Positions 32,429 through 41,261 of a DNA stretch of 64,000 nucleotides are shown in pieces. Origin of the DNA: an uncultured Bacteroidales bacterium (GTDB lineage: Bacteria > Bacteroidota > Bacteroidia > Bacteroidales > F082). The position numbers and the translations under genes are program-made. The DNA lies in assembly GCA_900317155.1 (NCBI GenBank), contig ONFO01000016.1, positions 1-64,000 on the forward strand, in the 5' to 3' direction. The notes below the pieces were generated by a model, which had not been told where the DNA came from, searched no databases, and worked only from the letters and a program-made list of their open reading frames with translations. The stretch's first letter is position 1. Each line of letters starts with the position of its first letter.

Positions 32429-33027
32429 TGAGAAAACTTTTACTGATATTAGCCTTGGCTTGTTCGTTCAGCCTCTTCGGGCAATCCATCGACACGATAG
32501 CGATGCGCTCGGCCATCGAGAGGCAGTTGGTGACCTATCCTGAATCCACCTTGCAGGACATCTACAAGAGTTTCTACCAAGAGCATTTCGGTCCGGGCCA
32601 TATCATCAGCGACACGACCTCGACTCGACGCTATCTGATGCGTGAACTCTCGGAAATGGGCAAAACCCAATCGCCTTATTTTGAGCCTACGGGCAGCCAA
32701 GGCTATTACATTCGCGTCTATCTCTCCGCCGTCTCCGACAGCCTTATTACCGCCGAGCAACTCTTGGATGCCTTCGTCAGAAGTGCCAATTTGTGGCAAG
32801 AACCGACCTTCAGTTGGATGGAAAAATGGGAAGCCATCGTCAGTTTCATCCAAGCGAACAAGATTGAATTAGAAGGCTTTGAAACCGACCTTCCTTTGTT
32901 GACCGAAGCCGCCCGAAACAGCCAAGCCGTTCACCACAGCCGCCGCTATAACGAGGCCTATCACCCGCATTACCGCATTGTGGAACGCAGCATTTTTGAA
33001 CAAGAATTAAAACCAACCTTACAATAG
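32428..33027 (+). CDS. secreted protein of unknown function
   Basis: 199 residues from the ATG overlapping the preceding stop. Signal peptide MRKLLLILALACSFSLFGQ; the mature protein is largely helical with the motif SFYQEHFGPGHI, the segment YYIRVYLSAVSDSLI and a conserved-looking HHSRRYNEAYHPHYRI near the C-terminus. Similar proteins occur across Bacteroidales without a named domain. The His-rich end might bind metal. Its position between FMN-dependent genes suggests a linked extracytoplasmic role, which is only inference. Confidence 0.6.
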   Translation: MRKLLLILALACSFSLFGQSIDTIAMRSAIERQLVTYPESTLQDIYKSFYQEHFGPGHIISDTTSTRRYLMRELSEMGKTQSPYFEPTGSQGYYIRVYLSAVSDSLITAEQLLDAFVRSANLWQEPTFSWMEKWEAIVSFIQANKIELEGFETDLPLLTEAARNSQAVHHSRRYNEAYHPHYRIVERSIFEQELKPTLQ

Positions 33028-33052
33028 TATCAAATCTAATTATCAATTTATT

Positions 33053-33616
33053 ATGAAACAACCCATTAAAGTAACAGAAGCCATCTTCCCGATGCCCGTT
33101 TTGCTCGTGGCTACTTACAACGAAGATGGCACCATCGACGTGATGAACGCCGCTTGGGGCACCATGCTCGACCGCGAGCGCGTGGCCCTCAACCTGACCG
33201 AAACCCACAAGACCGTGGAGAACATCAAGCAACGCAAAGGCTTTGTCGTCCATATCGCCGATGCCGCCCACATGGTGGAAGCCGACTATTTCGGCGTCGT
33301 TTCGGGCAAGACCGAGAAGGACAAGTTCGCCAAGAGCGGTCTCACCGCAACCAAATCCTCATTGGTAGACGCTCCCATCATCAACGAGCTGCCTATCGCT
33401 ATGGAGTGCGAGTTCATTGAATACCAAAGCGACGACACAGGTCTTGGCGTCATCGGCAAGGTGCTGCAAACCTCCGTCGAGGCCGACAAGATGAAGGACG
33501 GCAAGGTGGACGTGGAAGCCCTGCAAGCCATCACTTTCGACCCTTACACGCACGGTTATTACCAAGTCTCGAAGCGCGTTGGCGAGGCCTTCAAGGACGG
33601 CTTGAAACTGAAGTAA
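33053..33616 (+). CDS. flavin reductase-like FMN-binding protein
   Basis: 187 residues, cytoplasmic, split-barrel fold. PMPVLLVATYNEDGTIDVMNA-type start, then WGTMLDRERVALNLTETHKT, which contacts FMN, and SGLTATKSSLVDAPIINELP are typical of the RutF/HpaC-like flavin reductase domain. It would use NAD(P)H to reduce FMN or a small substrate. Twenty-five nt separate it from the gene before; it precedes an amidohydrolase and a cupin protein. Confidence 0.8.
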   Translation: MKQPIKVTEAIFPMPVLLVATYNEDGTIDVMNAAWGTMLDRERVALNLTETHKTVENIKQRKGFVVHIADAAHMVEADYFGVVSGKTEKDKFAKSGLTATKSSLVDAPIINELPIAMECEFIEYQSDDTGLGVIGKVLQTSVEADKMKDGKVDVEALQAITFDPYTHGYYQVSKRVGEAFKDGLKLK

Positions 33617-33647
33617 TCATCAGTCAGTAACCAGACCAAACAACACC

Positions 33648-34652
33648 ATGCGTAAAATCCTGATTGTTTTAGCCTTTATGACCCTTTCAGCATTGCCAAG
33701 CATGGCTCAAATCGACCTCCACAGCCACGCCATCACGAAAGGTTACCTCGATTACATCAAGGCCAACGGTGCCGAGATGGATGAAGGTTTTCCCATCCCC
33801 GCTTGGGATGCGGAACAACATATTGCCTTTATGGACAAGGCTGGCATTCAGACCGCTGTGCTGACTATGCCCGCACCACAACCTTGGTTTGGCGACGTGA
33901 AGGCTTCGTCAGCGGTTTGCCGTAGCTACAATGAAGAGTGCGCTGCACTCAAGGCACGCTATCCTGGCCGTTTCATGTTTTGTGCCGCTCTACCTTTGCC
34001 CGATGTCGATGCTGCCATTCGCGAAGCCGTCTACGCCCTCGACACACTGAAGGCCGATGGCATAAAGTTAGCAACCAATGTCAATGGTCAGTATCTCGGT
34101 GTGCCCGAACTTGACACGCTCTTTTCCGTGCTCAACGAGCGTGGTGCTGTGGTTATCCTGCATCCACATCGTCCTGAACCAGTCAATCGGCAGGTGATGC
34201 AGCAAACGCCATTGGCCATGCAGGAATACCTATCGGAAACCACTCGAGCCGTGGCCAATATGATCAGTCGAAACGTGTTGGCGCGTTATCCTCAGGTGAA
34301 GGTGGTCGTGCCCCATTGCGGAGCCTACCTGCCTTTGGCTGTCCCTCGTATGAAGTCGCTGACCGCCGTGATGCAAGCCAACAAGATGGTGGGTGAAATC
34401 GACTGGCAAGCCAATCTGAATTCGCTTTACTACGACTTGGCCGGTGCCCACAGTCCCGAGGTCATCCGAATGATGCTCACCATTACCACACCCGACCATT
34501 TGCTCTATGGCTCCGACTATCCCTACGTCGCCCCTCAAGTGCTTGTGAATGGCCTTCAACGGATGCAGCAATACCTGACGGACGAGCCCGATTTGAAGCC
34601 ATACAAAGAGATGATCCTTTACAAAAACGCATTAAAACTATTCCATAAATGA
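33648..34652 (+). CDS. exported amidohydrolase-2 family protein
   Basis: 334 residues with signal peptide (cleavage near SMAQ). The TIM-barrel metal ligands are visible: IDLHSH (His25, His27), ILHPHRPEP, VVPHCGAYLP and LYGSDYPY. This is the ACMSD/6-methylsalicylate-decarboxylase-like branch, which decarboxylates or hydrolyses aromatic or cyclic acids. Acting outside the cytoplasm is unusual for the family. It overlaps the cupin gene by 4 nt (ATGA), so the two are translationally coupled. Confidence 0.8.
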   Translation: MRKILIVLAFMTLSALPSMAQIDLHSHAITKGYLDYIKANGAEMDEGFPIPAWDAEQHIAFMDKAGIQTAVLTMPAPQPWFGDVKASSAVCRSYNEECAALKARYPGRFMFCAALPLPDVDAAIREAVYALDTLKADGIKLATNVNGQYLGVPELDTLFSVLNERGAVVILHPHRPEPVNRQVMQQTPLAMQEYLSETTRAVANMISRNVLARYPQVKVVVPHCGAYLPLAVPRMKSLTAVMQANKMVGEIDWQANLNSLYYDLAGAHSPEVIRMMLTITTPDHLLYGSDYPYVAPQVLVNGLQRMQQYLTDEPDLKPYKEMILYKNALKLFHK

Positions 34653-35404
34653 AGAAATTAACCTTTTTACTCAGTGTTTTCCTTATATCCTTAACTACCA
34701 TGGCACAACAAACCATTTTTCCAGCACAACATATTGCTCCTGAGGAGTTTAATACGGGTACGGTCCACATCTCCGTCGTCAGTCACAGCGACCATCAGAT
34801 GACCACCAATTTCCTTTTCGAAAAGGGTAGCCGCAACTCGTGGCATTACCACCCCAACGCCACCCAAGTGCTGATGGTGCTTGATGGCGAAGGCTATTAT
34901 CAAGAGGAAGGAAAAGACAAGCAACTCATCCGCAAAGGCGATGTGATCGTCACAGCACCCAACACCCGCCACTGGAACGGTGCCACCCCTGACAGCAGCA
35001 TCGAGTGCCTCACCGTGACAGACATCGTGCCAGGCGAGGAACACGCCGTTCAGCTCCAAAAAGTGACTGACGAAGAGTTTGCCTCATCAGTGAAAGTTGG
35101 CGAAAAGCTTATCCGCCTCGCCGAAATCGAAGTGGTGCCCGAGTTTTTGGAGGAATATATGGCCTTCGCCAAAGAAGTCGGCGAGACCTCTGTGAAGGTG
35201 GAGCCTGGCGTGCTGACCCTCTTCTCGATGCAAGTCAAGGAAGACCCTTGTAAGATCTACATTCTCGAAATCTATGCCAACCAAGAGGCTTACCAAAGCC
35301 ACATCCAGACCGCTCATTTCAAGAAATACAAGGAAGGCACGGCCCAAATGGTGAAGAGTCTGAAACTGATTGATGTCAACCCGTTGGCGGGGATGGTGCG
35401 GTGA
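34649..35404 (+). CDS. exported cupin plus quinol-monooxygenase-like (ABM) fusion
   Basis: 251 residues with signal peptide (TTMAQ). A cupin at about 30-130 has the ligands WHYHPNATQVLMVLDGEG and the second motif APNTRHWNGA. An ABM/YgiN-like domain at about 150-245 has RLAEIEVVPEFLEEYMAFAK and QTAHFKKYKEGTAQM. YgiN-type domains oxidise quinols, and cupins often carry a metal. The fusion suggests oxidation or detoxification of a quinone-like compound in the periplasm. Coupled to the amidohydrolase gene by a 4-nt overlap. Confidence 0.8.
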   Translation: MKKLTFLLSVFLISLTTMAQQTIFPAQHIAPEEFNTGTVHISVVSHSDHQMTTNFLFEKGSRNSWHYHPNATQVLMVLDGEGYYQEEGKDKQLIRKGDVIVTAPNTRHWNGATPDSSIECLTVTDIVPGEEHAVQLQKVTDEEFASSVKVGEKLIRLAEIEVVPEFLEEYMAFAKEVGETSVKVEPGVLTLFSMQVKEDPCKIYILEIYANQEAYQSHIQTAHFKKYKEGTAQMVKSLKLIDVNPLAGMVR

Positions 35405-35419
35405 ATTGAGATTTTTTAC

Positions 35420-35428
35420 TATTTTTGC
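35420..35428 (+). promoter_or_regulatory. -7 box of DUF362 copy 2
   Basis: TATTTTTGC, 20 bp before the ATG at 35449, so this gene has its own start site within the island. Confidence 0.55.
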
Positions 35429-35448
35429 GACCATAAATAATCAAAACA

Positions 35449-36483
35449 ATGAAGAGAATAGCAATAACCCTTTTGTGCGCTTTGGCCTTTGCCGCCTGCA
35501 CTAACAACCAACCTGAAGACAATCAAATCAATCAAACTAACACGAATATGGAAAACACAGCAAAAGTCTATCTGACTCGTAACATCAGCCCTGAAGCTTT
35601 GGTGAACATCTACAAGGCTTTGGGCGTGGAAGCCAAAGGCCGCGTGGCCGTGAAAATCTCGACAGGGGAGGGGAGTAACCCCAACTACCTGAAGCCCGAA
35701 CTTATCAAAGACCTTGTGCATGAAGTAGATGGCACCATCGTGGAGTGCAACACCGCCTATGGTAACGGTCCTGGTGACGAGAAGGACGAGCGCAACAACT
35801 CGGCCGTTCACTGGGAAGTCATCCGCAGGCATGGTTTCACTGACTACTTCCCTGTCGATATCATGGACGAGTACGATGAAATCCGCATTCCTGTGAAGGA
35901 CCAAAGGCACATCAAATACGACATCGTGGGTGGACACATGGCCAACTACGACTTCATGATTGCCCTCAACCACTTCAAAGGTCACCCAATGGGCGGCTAC
36001 GGCGGTGCCCTGAAGAACCTCAGCATCGGTTGCGCCAGCAGCAACGGCAAGGCTTATATCCACTCTTCGGGCAAGATGGAAAAACTCGACATGGCCAAAC
36101 TTTGGACGCCCGAGTTCATCGGCGACCAGGACGGCTTCCTTGAAAGCATGGCGGCAGCTGCCCAAGCCGTGACGAACTACTTCCAAAAGAGACAAGGCAT
36201 CATCTATATCAGTGTGATGAACAACATGAGTATCGACTGCGACTGCGTCGACCATCCCGCCCCCGTGAAACTTGAAGACTACGGCATCCTCGCCAGCACC
36301 GACCCCGTCGCCCTCGACCAAGCCTGCGTCGACATCATCAACAACCAGCAGGTGACCGCCACCAACGACCCCACCGACCTGCTCAGCCGCATCGACAAGC
36401 AACACGGCACCCACACCATTGAGCATGCTGAAGCCATCGGACTGGGAACCAGGAAATACACCATTGTCAGCATTGACAAATAA
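35449..36483 (+). CDS. exported DUF362 lipoprotein, copy 2
   Basis: 344 residues. The signal peptide ends in a lipobox (LAFAAC) and is followed by an Asn/Gln-rich linker. It shares with copy 1 the blocks GRVAVKISTGEG, VECNTAYG, FMIALNHFKGHPMGGYGG, the DCDC motif at 263-266, and the C-terminal GLGTRKYTIVSIDK. It carries an extra segment after the second block. An MBL-fold gene starts with GTG immediately after its stop. The C-terminal residues are the ones found as a scar at 43347-43415. Confidence 0.8.
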   Translation: MKRIAITLLCALAFAACTNNQPEDNQINQTNTNMENTAKVYLTRNISPEALVNIYKALGVEAKGRVAVKISTGEGSNPNYLKPELIKDLVHEVDGTIVECNTAYGNGPGDEKDERNNSAVHWEVIRRHGFTDYFPVDIMDEYDEIRIPVKDQRHIKYDIVGGHMANYDFMIALNHFKGHPMGGYGGALKNLSIGCASSNGKAYIHSSGKMEKLDMAKLWTPEFIGDQDGFLESMAAAAQAVTNYFQKRQGIIYISVMNNMSIDCDCVDHPAPVKLEDYGILASTDPVALDQACVDIINNQQVTATNDPTDLLSRIDKQHGTHTIEHAEAIGLGTRKYTIVSIDK

Positions 36484-37533
36484 GTGAAGCCATCTGACCT
36501 TATCAAACAATTTGGACGGACCGCTCGTGGCGAACGCCTCGAACGCATCCGAAAGTCGCCTCATTTTGTGAACGATAAGTTCCAGAATGAGGAACCGACC
36601 ACGCTGTTCACGGGTCAAGGTGGCATGCTGAAGAATCTTGGGAAGTTCCTCTTTGGGAAAAAGCCGAAGAACAGAATTCCAAAACTGGGTGAAATATCCG
36701 TTATCAAGACTGACTTGAATTGTTTGCCCGAATCTGGCGATTTCTATCTATGGTTCGGGCATAGCTCCTTTTTGCTTCGCTTGGACGGAAAGACCATCCT
36801 TGCCGACCCCGTGTTTTACAATGGATCGCCCGTTTCGTTCGTCAATCGGGCCTTCCCTGGGACGGACCTCTACAAACCCCATGACATGCCCAAGGAAATC
36901 GACTTTCTCCTCATCTCACACGACCATTGGGATCACTTGGATTACCAGACAGTCATCGAGCTGAAAGACCGAGTGAAGAAGGTGGTCTGTCCCTTGGGTG
37001 TGGGCGAGAACTTTGAATACTGGGGCTACGACAAGCACCAACTCATTGAATTGGATTGGAACGAGAGTGCCACCTTCGAGGGCTTGACCTTCCATTGTCT
37101 GCCCACCCAACATTTCTCTGGACGCGGCTTTTGGAAAGCCAAGACGATGCCTGCCTCATGGCTGATGGAATCGTCATCGAGAAAGGCCTTTTTCTCTGGC
37201 GATGGTGGCTACAGCAGTCGTTTCAAGCGCTTTGGAGAACAGTTTCCCGATATCGACCTCGCCATCATGGAGAATGGCCAATACGATACCAACTGGAGCC
37301 AAATCCACACCATGCCCGAGCAATTGGGGAAAGCAGCGTCTGAACTTGGTGCAAACCGTTTCACCACCATCCACCATTCCAAGTTCTGCCTCTCGAACCA
37401 CCCTTGGGACGAGCCACGGAAAAACGAGCGCAAGGCGGCGGAGCAATACGGGCTTCAGTTGGTCACTTGTCAGATAGGCGAATTATTCCTTTTTGATCGT
37501 ATCTTTGCATCAACAAAAAAAATAGATAAATGA
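36484..37533 (+). CDS. MBL-fold metallohydrolase, NAPE-PLD-like
   Basis: 349 residues. The start is a GTG directly abutting the previous stop codon, with no gap. The metallo-beta-lactamase motif HDHWDH is at 146-151, preceded by WFGHSSFLLRLDGKTILADP. Later ligands are in FSGDGGY and the final IHHSKFCLSNHPWDEP. It matches N-acyl-phosphatidylethanolamine-hydrolysing phospholipase D-like and UlaG-like proteins that cleave phosphodiesters of lipids or sugars. It overlaps the next gene by 4 nt (ATGA). Confidence 0.8.
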   Translation: MKPSDLIKQFGRTARGERLERIRKSPHFVNDKFQNEEPTTLFTGQGGMLKNLGKFLFGKKPKNRIPKLGEISVIKTDLNCLPESGDFYLWFGHSSFLLRLDGKTILADPVFYNGSPVSFVNRAFPGTDLYKPHDMPKEIDFLLISHDHWDHLDYQTVIELKDRVKKVVCPLGVGENFEYWGYDKHQLIELDWNESATFEGLTFHCLPTQHFSGRGFWKAKTMPASWLMESSSRKAFFSGDGGYSSRFKRFGEQFPDIDLAIMENGQYDTNWSQIHTMPEQLGKAASELGANRFTTIHHSKFCLSNHPWDEPRKNERKAAEQYGLQLVTCQIGELFLFDRIFASTKKIDK

Positions 37534-38015
37534 CCTTTTTCATCGAATCCCTCATCGCGTGCGCCTTGTTCACGTTGTTTGTGTTCCTGATGTCAAGAAA
37601 CCCCATCAAGACCATCTTCAACTACCCTCCTGCCATCATCGAGCGATGCGACCAGTTAGGTTTGGTTGACGCCAGCAACCGTCCTGGTGGGCTGTCGTTC
37701 TACATCAAAAAGGTTGTGGCCATGATGGCCTTTGGTGTTTTGCTAGGCTTGTTGGTTAGGTATATCAACGGCTGTGAAACCTTTTGGTGCGGTGCCTTGA
37801 CGGCTTACGCCTTATGGGTGGTGGTCAATTGGTTTGATGCGCTGGTGCTCGACTGCCTATGGTTTTGCCACGACAAACAATTCATCATCCCTGGTACAGA
37901 GGACATGACTGCCGCCTACCACGACTACTGGTTCCACATCAAAGGAGCGCTTATCGGGATGCTGCTGGGCCTTCCCGCTGCTTTGGTTGCTGGAGGAATT
38001 GTGACTTTATTATGA
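37530..38015 (+). CDS. integral membrane protein, unknown function
   Basis: 161 residues, four hydrophobic helices (about 5-22, 62-82, 93-112, 136-158) with the loop ALVLDCLWFCHDKQFIIPGT. No domain name recognised. Translationally coupled to the MBL gene. The first 66 bases, including the ATGA overlap context, are duplicated at 40403. It converges with tcdA, with only 5 nt between the stops. Confidence 0.6.
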   Translation: MTFFIESLIACALFTLFVFLMSRNPIKTIFNYPPAIIERCDQLGLVDASNRPGGLSFYIKKVVAMMAFGVLLGLLVRYINGCETFWCGALTAYALWVVVNWFDALVLDCLWFCHDKQFIIPGTEDMTAAYHDYWFHIKGALIGMLLGLPAALVAGGIVTLL

Positions 38016-38020
38016 TTTCT

Positions 38021-38770
38021 TTATCCGTTAGCATACAAGTCATTCATCACCAATCCGGCGAGTGTGAAGCCGAAGATGGCCGTGATATGAGCCGATGAGC
38101 CATTGATTTGGGCCTTCGACGAACAATTTTCTTGATTGACGAGGTCGGGGTTGCCAGCTCCTTTGTTGGGTAGCACCTCAGGCGAAAACACGCAGAGGAA
38201 CTTTTTCTTCGGAAAGGTTTTCGCTTTTCTGATTCGCTTGCGGATCATGCTGGCCAAAGGACAGCCAATCACCTCCCAAAACTCGGCCACCTGAATCTTG
38301 GTCGGATCCATTTTGAGTGCAGCACCCATGGCAGAGAACAACTTGCCTGGACATTCAGTGGCGTGCAAAATGAGGTGTATCTTGTCCTTGAGGCTGTCGA
38401 TGGCATCGATGATGTAGTCGTAAGTCTCGAGTTGGAACATCTCGGCGTTCTCAGCAGAATAAATCTCCTGCACTGCATTGATTTCGGCCTTTGGATTGAT
38501 TTCCAAAAGGCGTTCCTTCAGCACCTCCACCTTGACCATTCCCACCGTCTTGGTGGTGGCTTGCAACTGCCGGTTGACATTGGTGATACACACGCGGTCG
38601 CTGTCCACAATGGTGAGGTGACTGATGCCGCTTCGCACCAGACTCTCGGCACACCAACTGCCCACGCCCCCTACACCAAAGATGATGACGCGCTTGCTTA
38701 TGACACGCTCCATCGTCTCCTCGCCCAAAAGCAGGTTCAAACGGTTGAATATGGGGTTTTGTGCACTCAT
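38021..38770 (-). CDS. tcdA: tRNA threonylcarbamoyladenosine dehydratase
   Basis: 249 residues. ThiF/MoeB/E1-like fold with the nucleotide loop GVGGVGSWCAESLVRSGI, DSDRVCITNVNRQLQA for ATP contact, and the TcdA-specific middle FSAMGAALKMDPTKI. It cyclises t6A37 to ct6A in tRNAs using ATP. It is a housekeeping gene and its presence suggests core chromosome around this point. Confidence 0.9.
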   Translation of the reverse strand: MSAQNPIFNRLNLLLGEETMERVISKRVIIFGVGGVGSWCAESLVRSGISHLTIVDSDRVCITNVNRQLQATTKTVGMVKVEVLKERLLEINPKAEINAVQEIYSAENAEMFQLETYDYIIDAIDSLKDKIHLILHATECPGKLFSAMGAALKMDPTKIQVAEFWEVIGCPLASMIRKRIRKAKTFPKKKFLCVFSPEVLPNKGAGNPDLVNQENCSSKAQINGSSAHITAIFGFTLAGLVMNDLYANG

Positions 38771-38928
38771 AATAGGATTATTGAGGCGGCAAAGATAGTG
38801 GTTTTAGGTGAATCTCCCCTTTTTGTGAAATTATTTCCGTTATTCTTACTTGTCCATTCTGTCCTTGGTTAGACGGCCTTAGTGACCGGTGCTTGTAATA
38901 TTTAGTTCTATTCGAACGGAAAAACCAG

Positions 38929-38937
38929 TACTTTTGC
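38929..38937 (+). promoter_or_regulatory. -7 box of the GNAT gene at 38961
   Basis: TACTTTTGC, 23 bp before the ATG at 38961. It rules out the longer in-frame extension to 38889. Confidence 0.6.
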
Positions 38938-38960
38938 ATCCGAAACGAAATGAAAGAGTA

Positions 38961-39629
38961 ATGAACATCAGATTAGAGCAACCGCAAGACTGGAGTGAGG
39001 CGGAAAACCTGACACGCGAGGCATTCTGGAACGTCTATCGCCCAGGATGCACAGAGCATTATGTGCTCAACCAATATAGACACAATCCCTACTTCATTCC
39101 AGAATTAGATTTCGTGATGGAAGAGGATGGCAAAATCATCGGCCATGTAATGTTTTCGAAAGCAGAGATCATCCTTAACGATGGCAGCCACTTCCCTTCA
39201 TGGACCTTTGGCCCAATCAGTATTCACCCTGACTACAAACGCAAAGGCTACGGGTTGAAACTCCTAAACTATGCGTTGGAGAAGGCCCGTGAGATAGGCA
39301 TCGGCATGCTACAAATGGAGGGCAACATTGACTTCTACCGTCACGCAGGCTTCGACCTCGCCAGCAAGCTTCACATCCATTACCATGATATGCCGCACGA
39401 CGAAGAGGTGCCTTTCTTCCTCGCCCAAGAACTGATTCCTGGCTATTGGGGCAATCGCGAGGGTACTTATTGTCCACCCAAAGGATATTTCGTGGCCGAC
39501 GAGAACCCAGAAGCTTTCGAAGCCTACGAAAAGCATTTCCCCAAAAAGGTCAAGGCTTACAACGAGGGACAGTTACCGCCTTTCGCTGAAAAGGCAAAGT
39601 TGATGTTGCATGGCTTATCAGAGTGCTGA
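38961..39629 (+). CDS. GNAT family N-acetyltransferase
   Basis: 222 residues. RLEQPQDWSEAENLTREAF is a typical GNAT start, and SIHPDYKRKGYGLKLLNYAL is the acetyl-CoA binding motif with GLKL. The C-terminal half matches the YhbS-like group. Cytoplasmic; substrate unknown. The start is fixed by the -7 box 23 bp upstream. A zinc-ribbon gene follows 26 nt after the stop. Confidence 0.8.
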   Translation: MNIRLEQPQDWSEAENLTREAFWNVYRPGCTEHYVLNQYRHNPYFIPELDFVMEEDGKIIGHVMFSKAEIILNDGSHFPSWTFGPISIHPDYKRKGYGLKLLNYALEKAREIGIGMLQMEGNIDFYRHAGFDLASKLHIHYHDMPHDEEVPFFLAQELIPGYWGNREGTYCPPKGYFVADENPEAFEAYEKHFPKKVKAYNEGQLPPFAEKAKLMLHGLSEC

Positions 39630-39655
39630 TACTATTTATAAAGCAAATATAAAAA

Positions 39656-39988
39656 ATGGAACAAAAATTCTGTCAAAGTTGCGGAATGCCGCTCACCGAT
39701 GAAATTCGCGGCACTAATACCGATGGCAGCAAAAACGAAGATTATTGCATCTATTGTTACAAAGACGGCAAGTTCTTGCAAGACTGCACGATGGATGAGA
39801 TGATCGAACACTGCGCTCAGTTTGTGGACGATGTCAACAAAGGAATGTCACAACCCATTACTAAGGAAGAGTACATCGGCCAAATGAAGATGTATTTCCC
39901 ACATTTGAGACGCTGGCGCAAAGAGATGACAATCAATGAAAACACACCGGAAAACCCGGCCTTGATGGGTGTCTTTTCATACTTTTGA
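39656..39988 (+). CDS. putative zinc-ribbon protein (zf-ribbon_2 type)
   Basis: 110 residues. FCQSCGMPLTDE and YCIYCYKDG give four cysteines for one zinc, followed by the family's DCTMDEMIEHCAQFVDDV and a C-terminal LRRWR. The family (PF12674) is widespread and uncharacterised; in many Bacteroidetes it neighbours GNAT genes, as here. Probably cotranscribed with the genes on both sides. Confidence 0.8.
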   Translation: MEQKFCQSCGMPLTDEIRGTNTDGSKNEDYCIYCYKDGKFLQDCTMDEMIEHCAQFVDDVNKGMSQPITKEEYIGQMKMYFPHLRRWRKEMTINENTPENPALMGVFSYF

Positions 39989-40010
39989 AGCAATAGAATA
40001 GTGTCATGAC

Positions 40011-40406
40011 ATGGAAACAAGAAAACAAATAGCAGCAGAGAAGTTGCAATGCGGTTCGCACAACTGTGCCCAAGCTATCGTGAGCACTTATGCCGACATT
40101 ATCGGTATCGACGAAACGACTGCCAAAAACCTAGCCAGTGCCTTTGGCGGAGGCATGGGCACCATGGAAGGAACCTGTGGAGCTCTTGTTGGGGCAGGCA
40201 TTGTCCTGGGAATGGTCACACAAGACAGGGCGAAAGCGAGAACGGGAATGAGGCAAATCATGACCCGCTTCCAGCAAAAGAACGGTGCCACCCAATGCAA
40301 ACTGCTGAAAGGCGTGGGCACTCATGTCGTGTTGCGCGAGTGCTCAGGCTGTGTGGCTGATGCAGCAGAGTTTTTGGAAGAACAATTGAATAAAAAAGAT
40401 GAATGA
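40011..40406 (+). CDS. C-GCAxxG-C-C family protein
   Basis: 131 residues. CGSHNCAQAIVSTYAD, then GGGMGTMEGTCGALVGAGIV with the family name motif, and late cysteines in QCKLL and ECSGCV. The conserved cysteines suggest a redox-active or metal-bound membrane-associated protein (PF09719); function is unproven. Its stop overlaps by 4 nt the ATG of a duplicated 5' fragment of the membrane gene at 37530. Confidence 0.8.
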   Translation: METRKQIAAEKLQCGSHNCAQAIVSTYADIIGIDETTAKNLASAFGGGMGTMEGTCGALVGAGIVLGMVTQDRAKARTGMRQIMTRFQQKNGATQCKLLKGVGTHVVLRECSGCVADAAEFLEEQLNKKDE

Positions 40407-40510
40407 CCTTTTTCATCGAATCCCTCATCGCGTGCGCTTTGTTCACGCTTTTAGTGTTCCTATTGGGCCATCATAAAAATCGTAATGTTTACAATTATGG
40501 AGTACATTAG
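40403..40510 (+). pseudogene. duplicated 5' end of the membrane gene at 37530
   Basis: The frame reads MTFFIESLIACALFTLLVFL and then diverges, ending at a TAG (40508-40510) after 35 codons. The first 60 or so bases are nearly identical to 37530-37595, including the ATGA overlap with the gene before. Only the first helix is kept. It is a scar of a partial duplication; a 35-residue membrane peptide could still be made. Confidence 0.75.
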
Positions 40511-41243
40511 AATTACAAAAGACAATTTGAATAAGGAGCATATTTGCTGTGCCATTTCAAACAATAATGATGTCCAGGTGTCATCAAAAAAGTCGTGGCT
40601 TTTGGATAGGTTTGATGATGGACTGGTATTCTTGAAGAGTGCAGAACGAGGAAAGTGCTTTATAGAATACATCCCTGCGGAAAATGCGTGGAATCCTATT
40701 GCTGCTGAGGGTTATATGTACATCGACTGTTTGTGGGTTTCTGGTTCCCTGAAGGGGCACGGGTATTCAAACGATCTTTTGGATAAATGCATCCAAGATA
40801 GCAAAGCGAAAGGGAAAAAAGGCTTATGTATCCTTTCGTCTGCCAAGAAAAAGCCTTTTCTTTCGGATCCTAAGTTCCTTGCACATAAAGGATTCATGGT
40901 ATGTGATGAAGCCGATAATGGTATCCAACTATGGTATCTGCCTTTTGCCAAAGAAACCGATACTCCTACATTCAAAGAATGCGCCAGACATCCACACATT
41001 GAAGAGAAGGGATATGTGCTATTTTACACCAACCAGTGTCCGTTCAATGGTAAGTATGTCCCAATTATCGAAGCTTTGGCAAAAGAAAACGGTATAACTT
41101 TCAAAGCCTATCATCTTCAGAGTAAGGAAAAAGCCCAAAATGCGCCAACTCCTGTTACTACTTATGCGGTTTTTCATGATGGCGAGTATATCACCAATGA
41201 ACAGATGAATGACAAAAGATTCTTGAAGATGATAGGTAAATAG
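40497..41243 (+). CDS. YoaP-like GNAT acetyltransferase with thioredoxin-like tail
   Basis: 248 residues from the ATG at 40497, which overlaps the scar frame. The N-terminal GNAT half has YIDCLWVSGSLKGHGYSNDLL for acetyl-CoA binding. The C-terminal part, with VLFYTNQCPFNGKYVPI and a YAVFHDGEYIT ending, matches the YoaP domain. B. subtilis YoaP-like proteins are uncharacterised acetyltransferases. It converges with the AraC gene, 18 nt apart. Confidence 0.8.
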   Translation: MEYIRITKDNLNKEHICCAISNNNDVQVSSKKSWLLDRFDDGLVFLKSAERGKCFIEYIPAENAWNPIAAEGYMYIDCLWVSGSLKGHGYSNDLLDKCIQDSKAKGKKGLCILSSAKKKPFLSDPKFLAHKGFMVCDEADNGIQLWYLPFAKETDTPTFKECARHPHIEEKGYVLFYTNQCPFNGKYVPIIEALAKENGITFKAYHLQSKEKAQNAPTPVTTYAVFHDGEYITNEQMNDKRFLKMIGK

Positions 41244-41261
41244 GTGCAGATTTCTATGCCA

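Noticed and set aside
35419-36618. 399-codon minus-strand open frame across DUF362 copy 2
   Set aside because: Antisense shadow of a clear DUF362 gene; valine/histidine-rich nonsense with no family resemblance.
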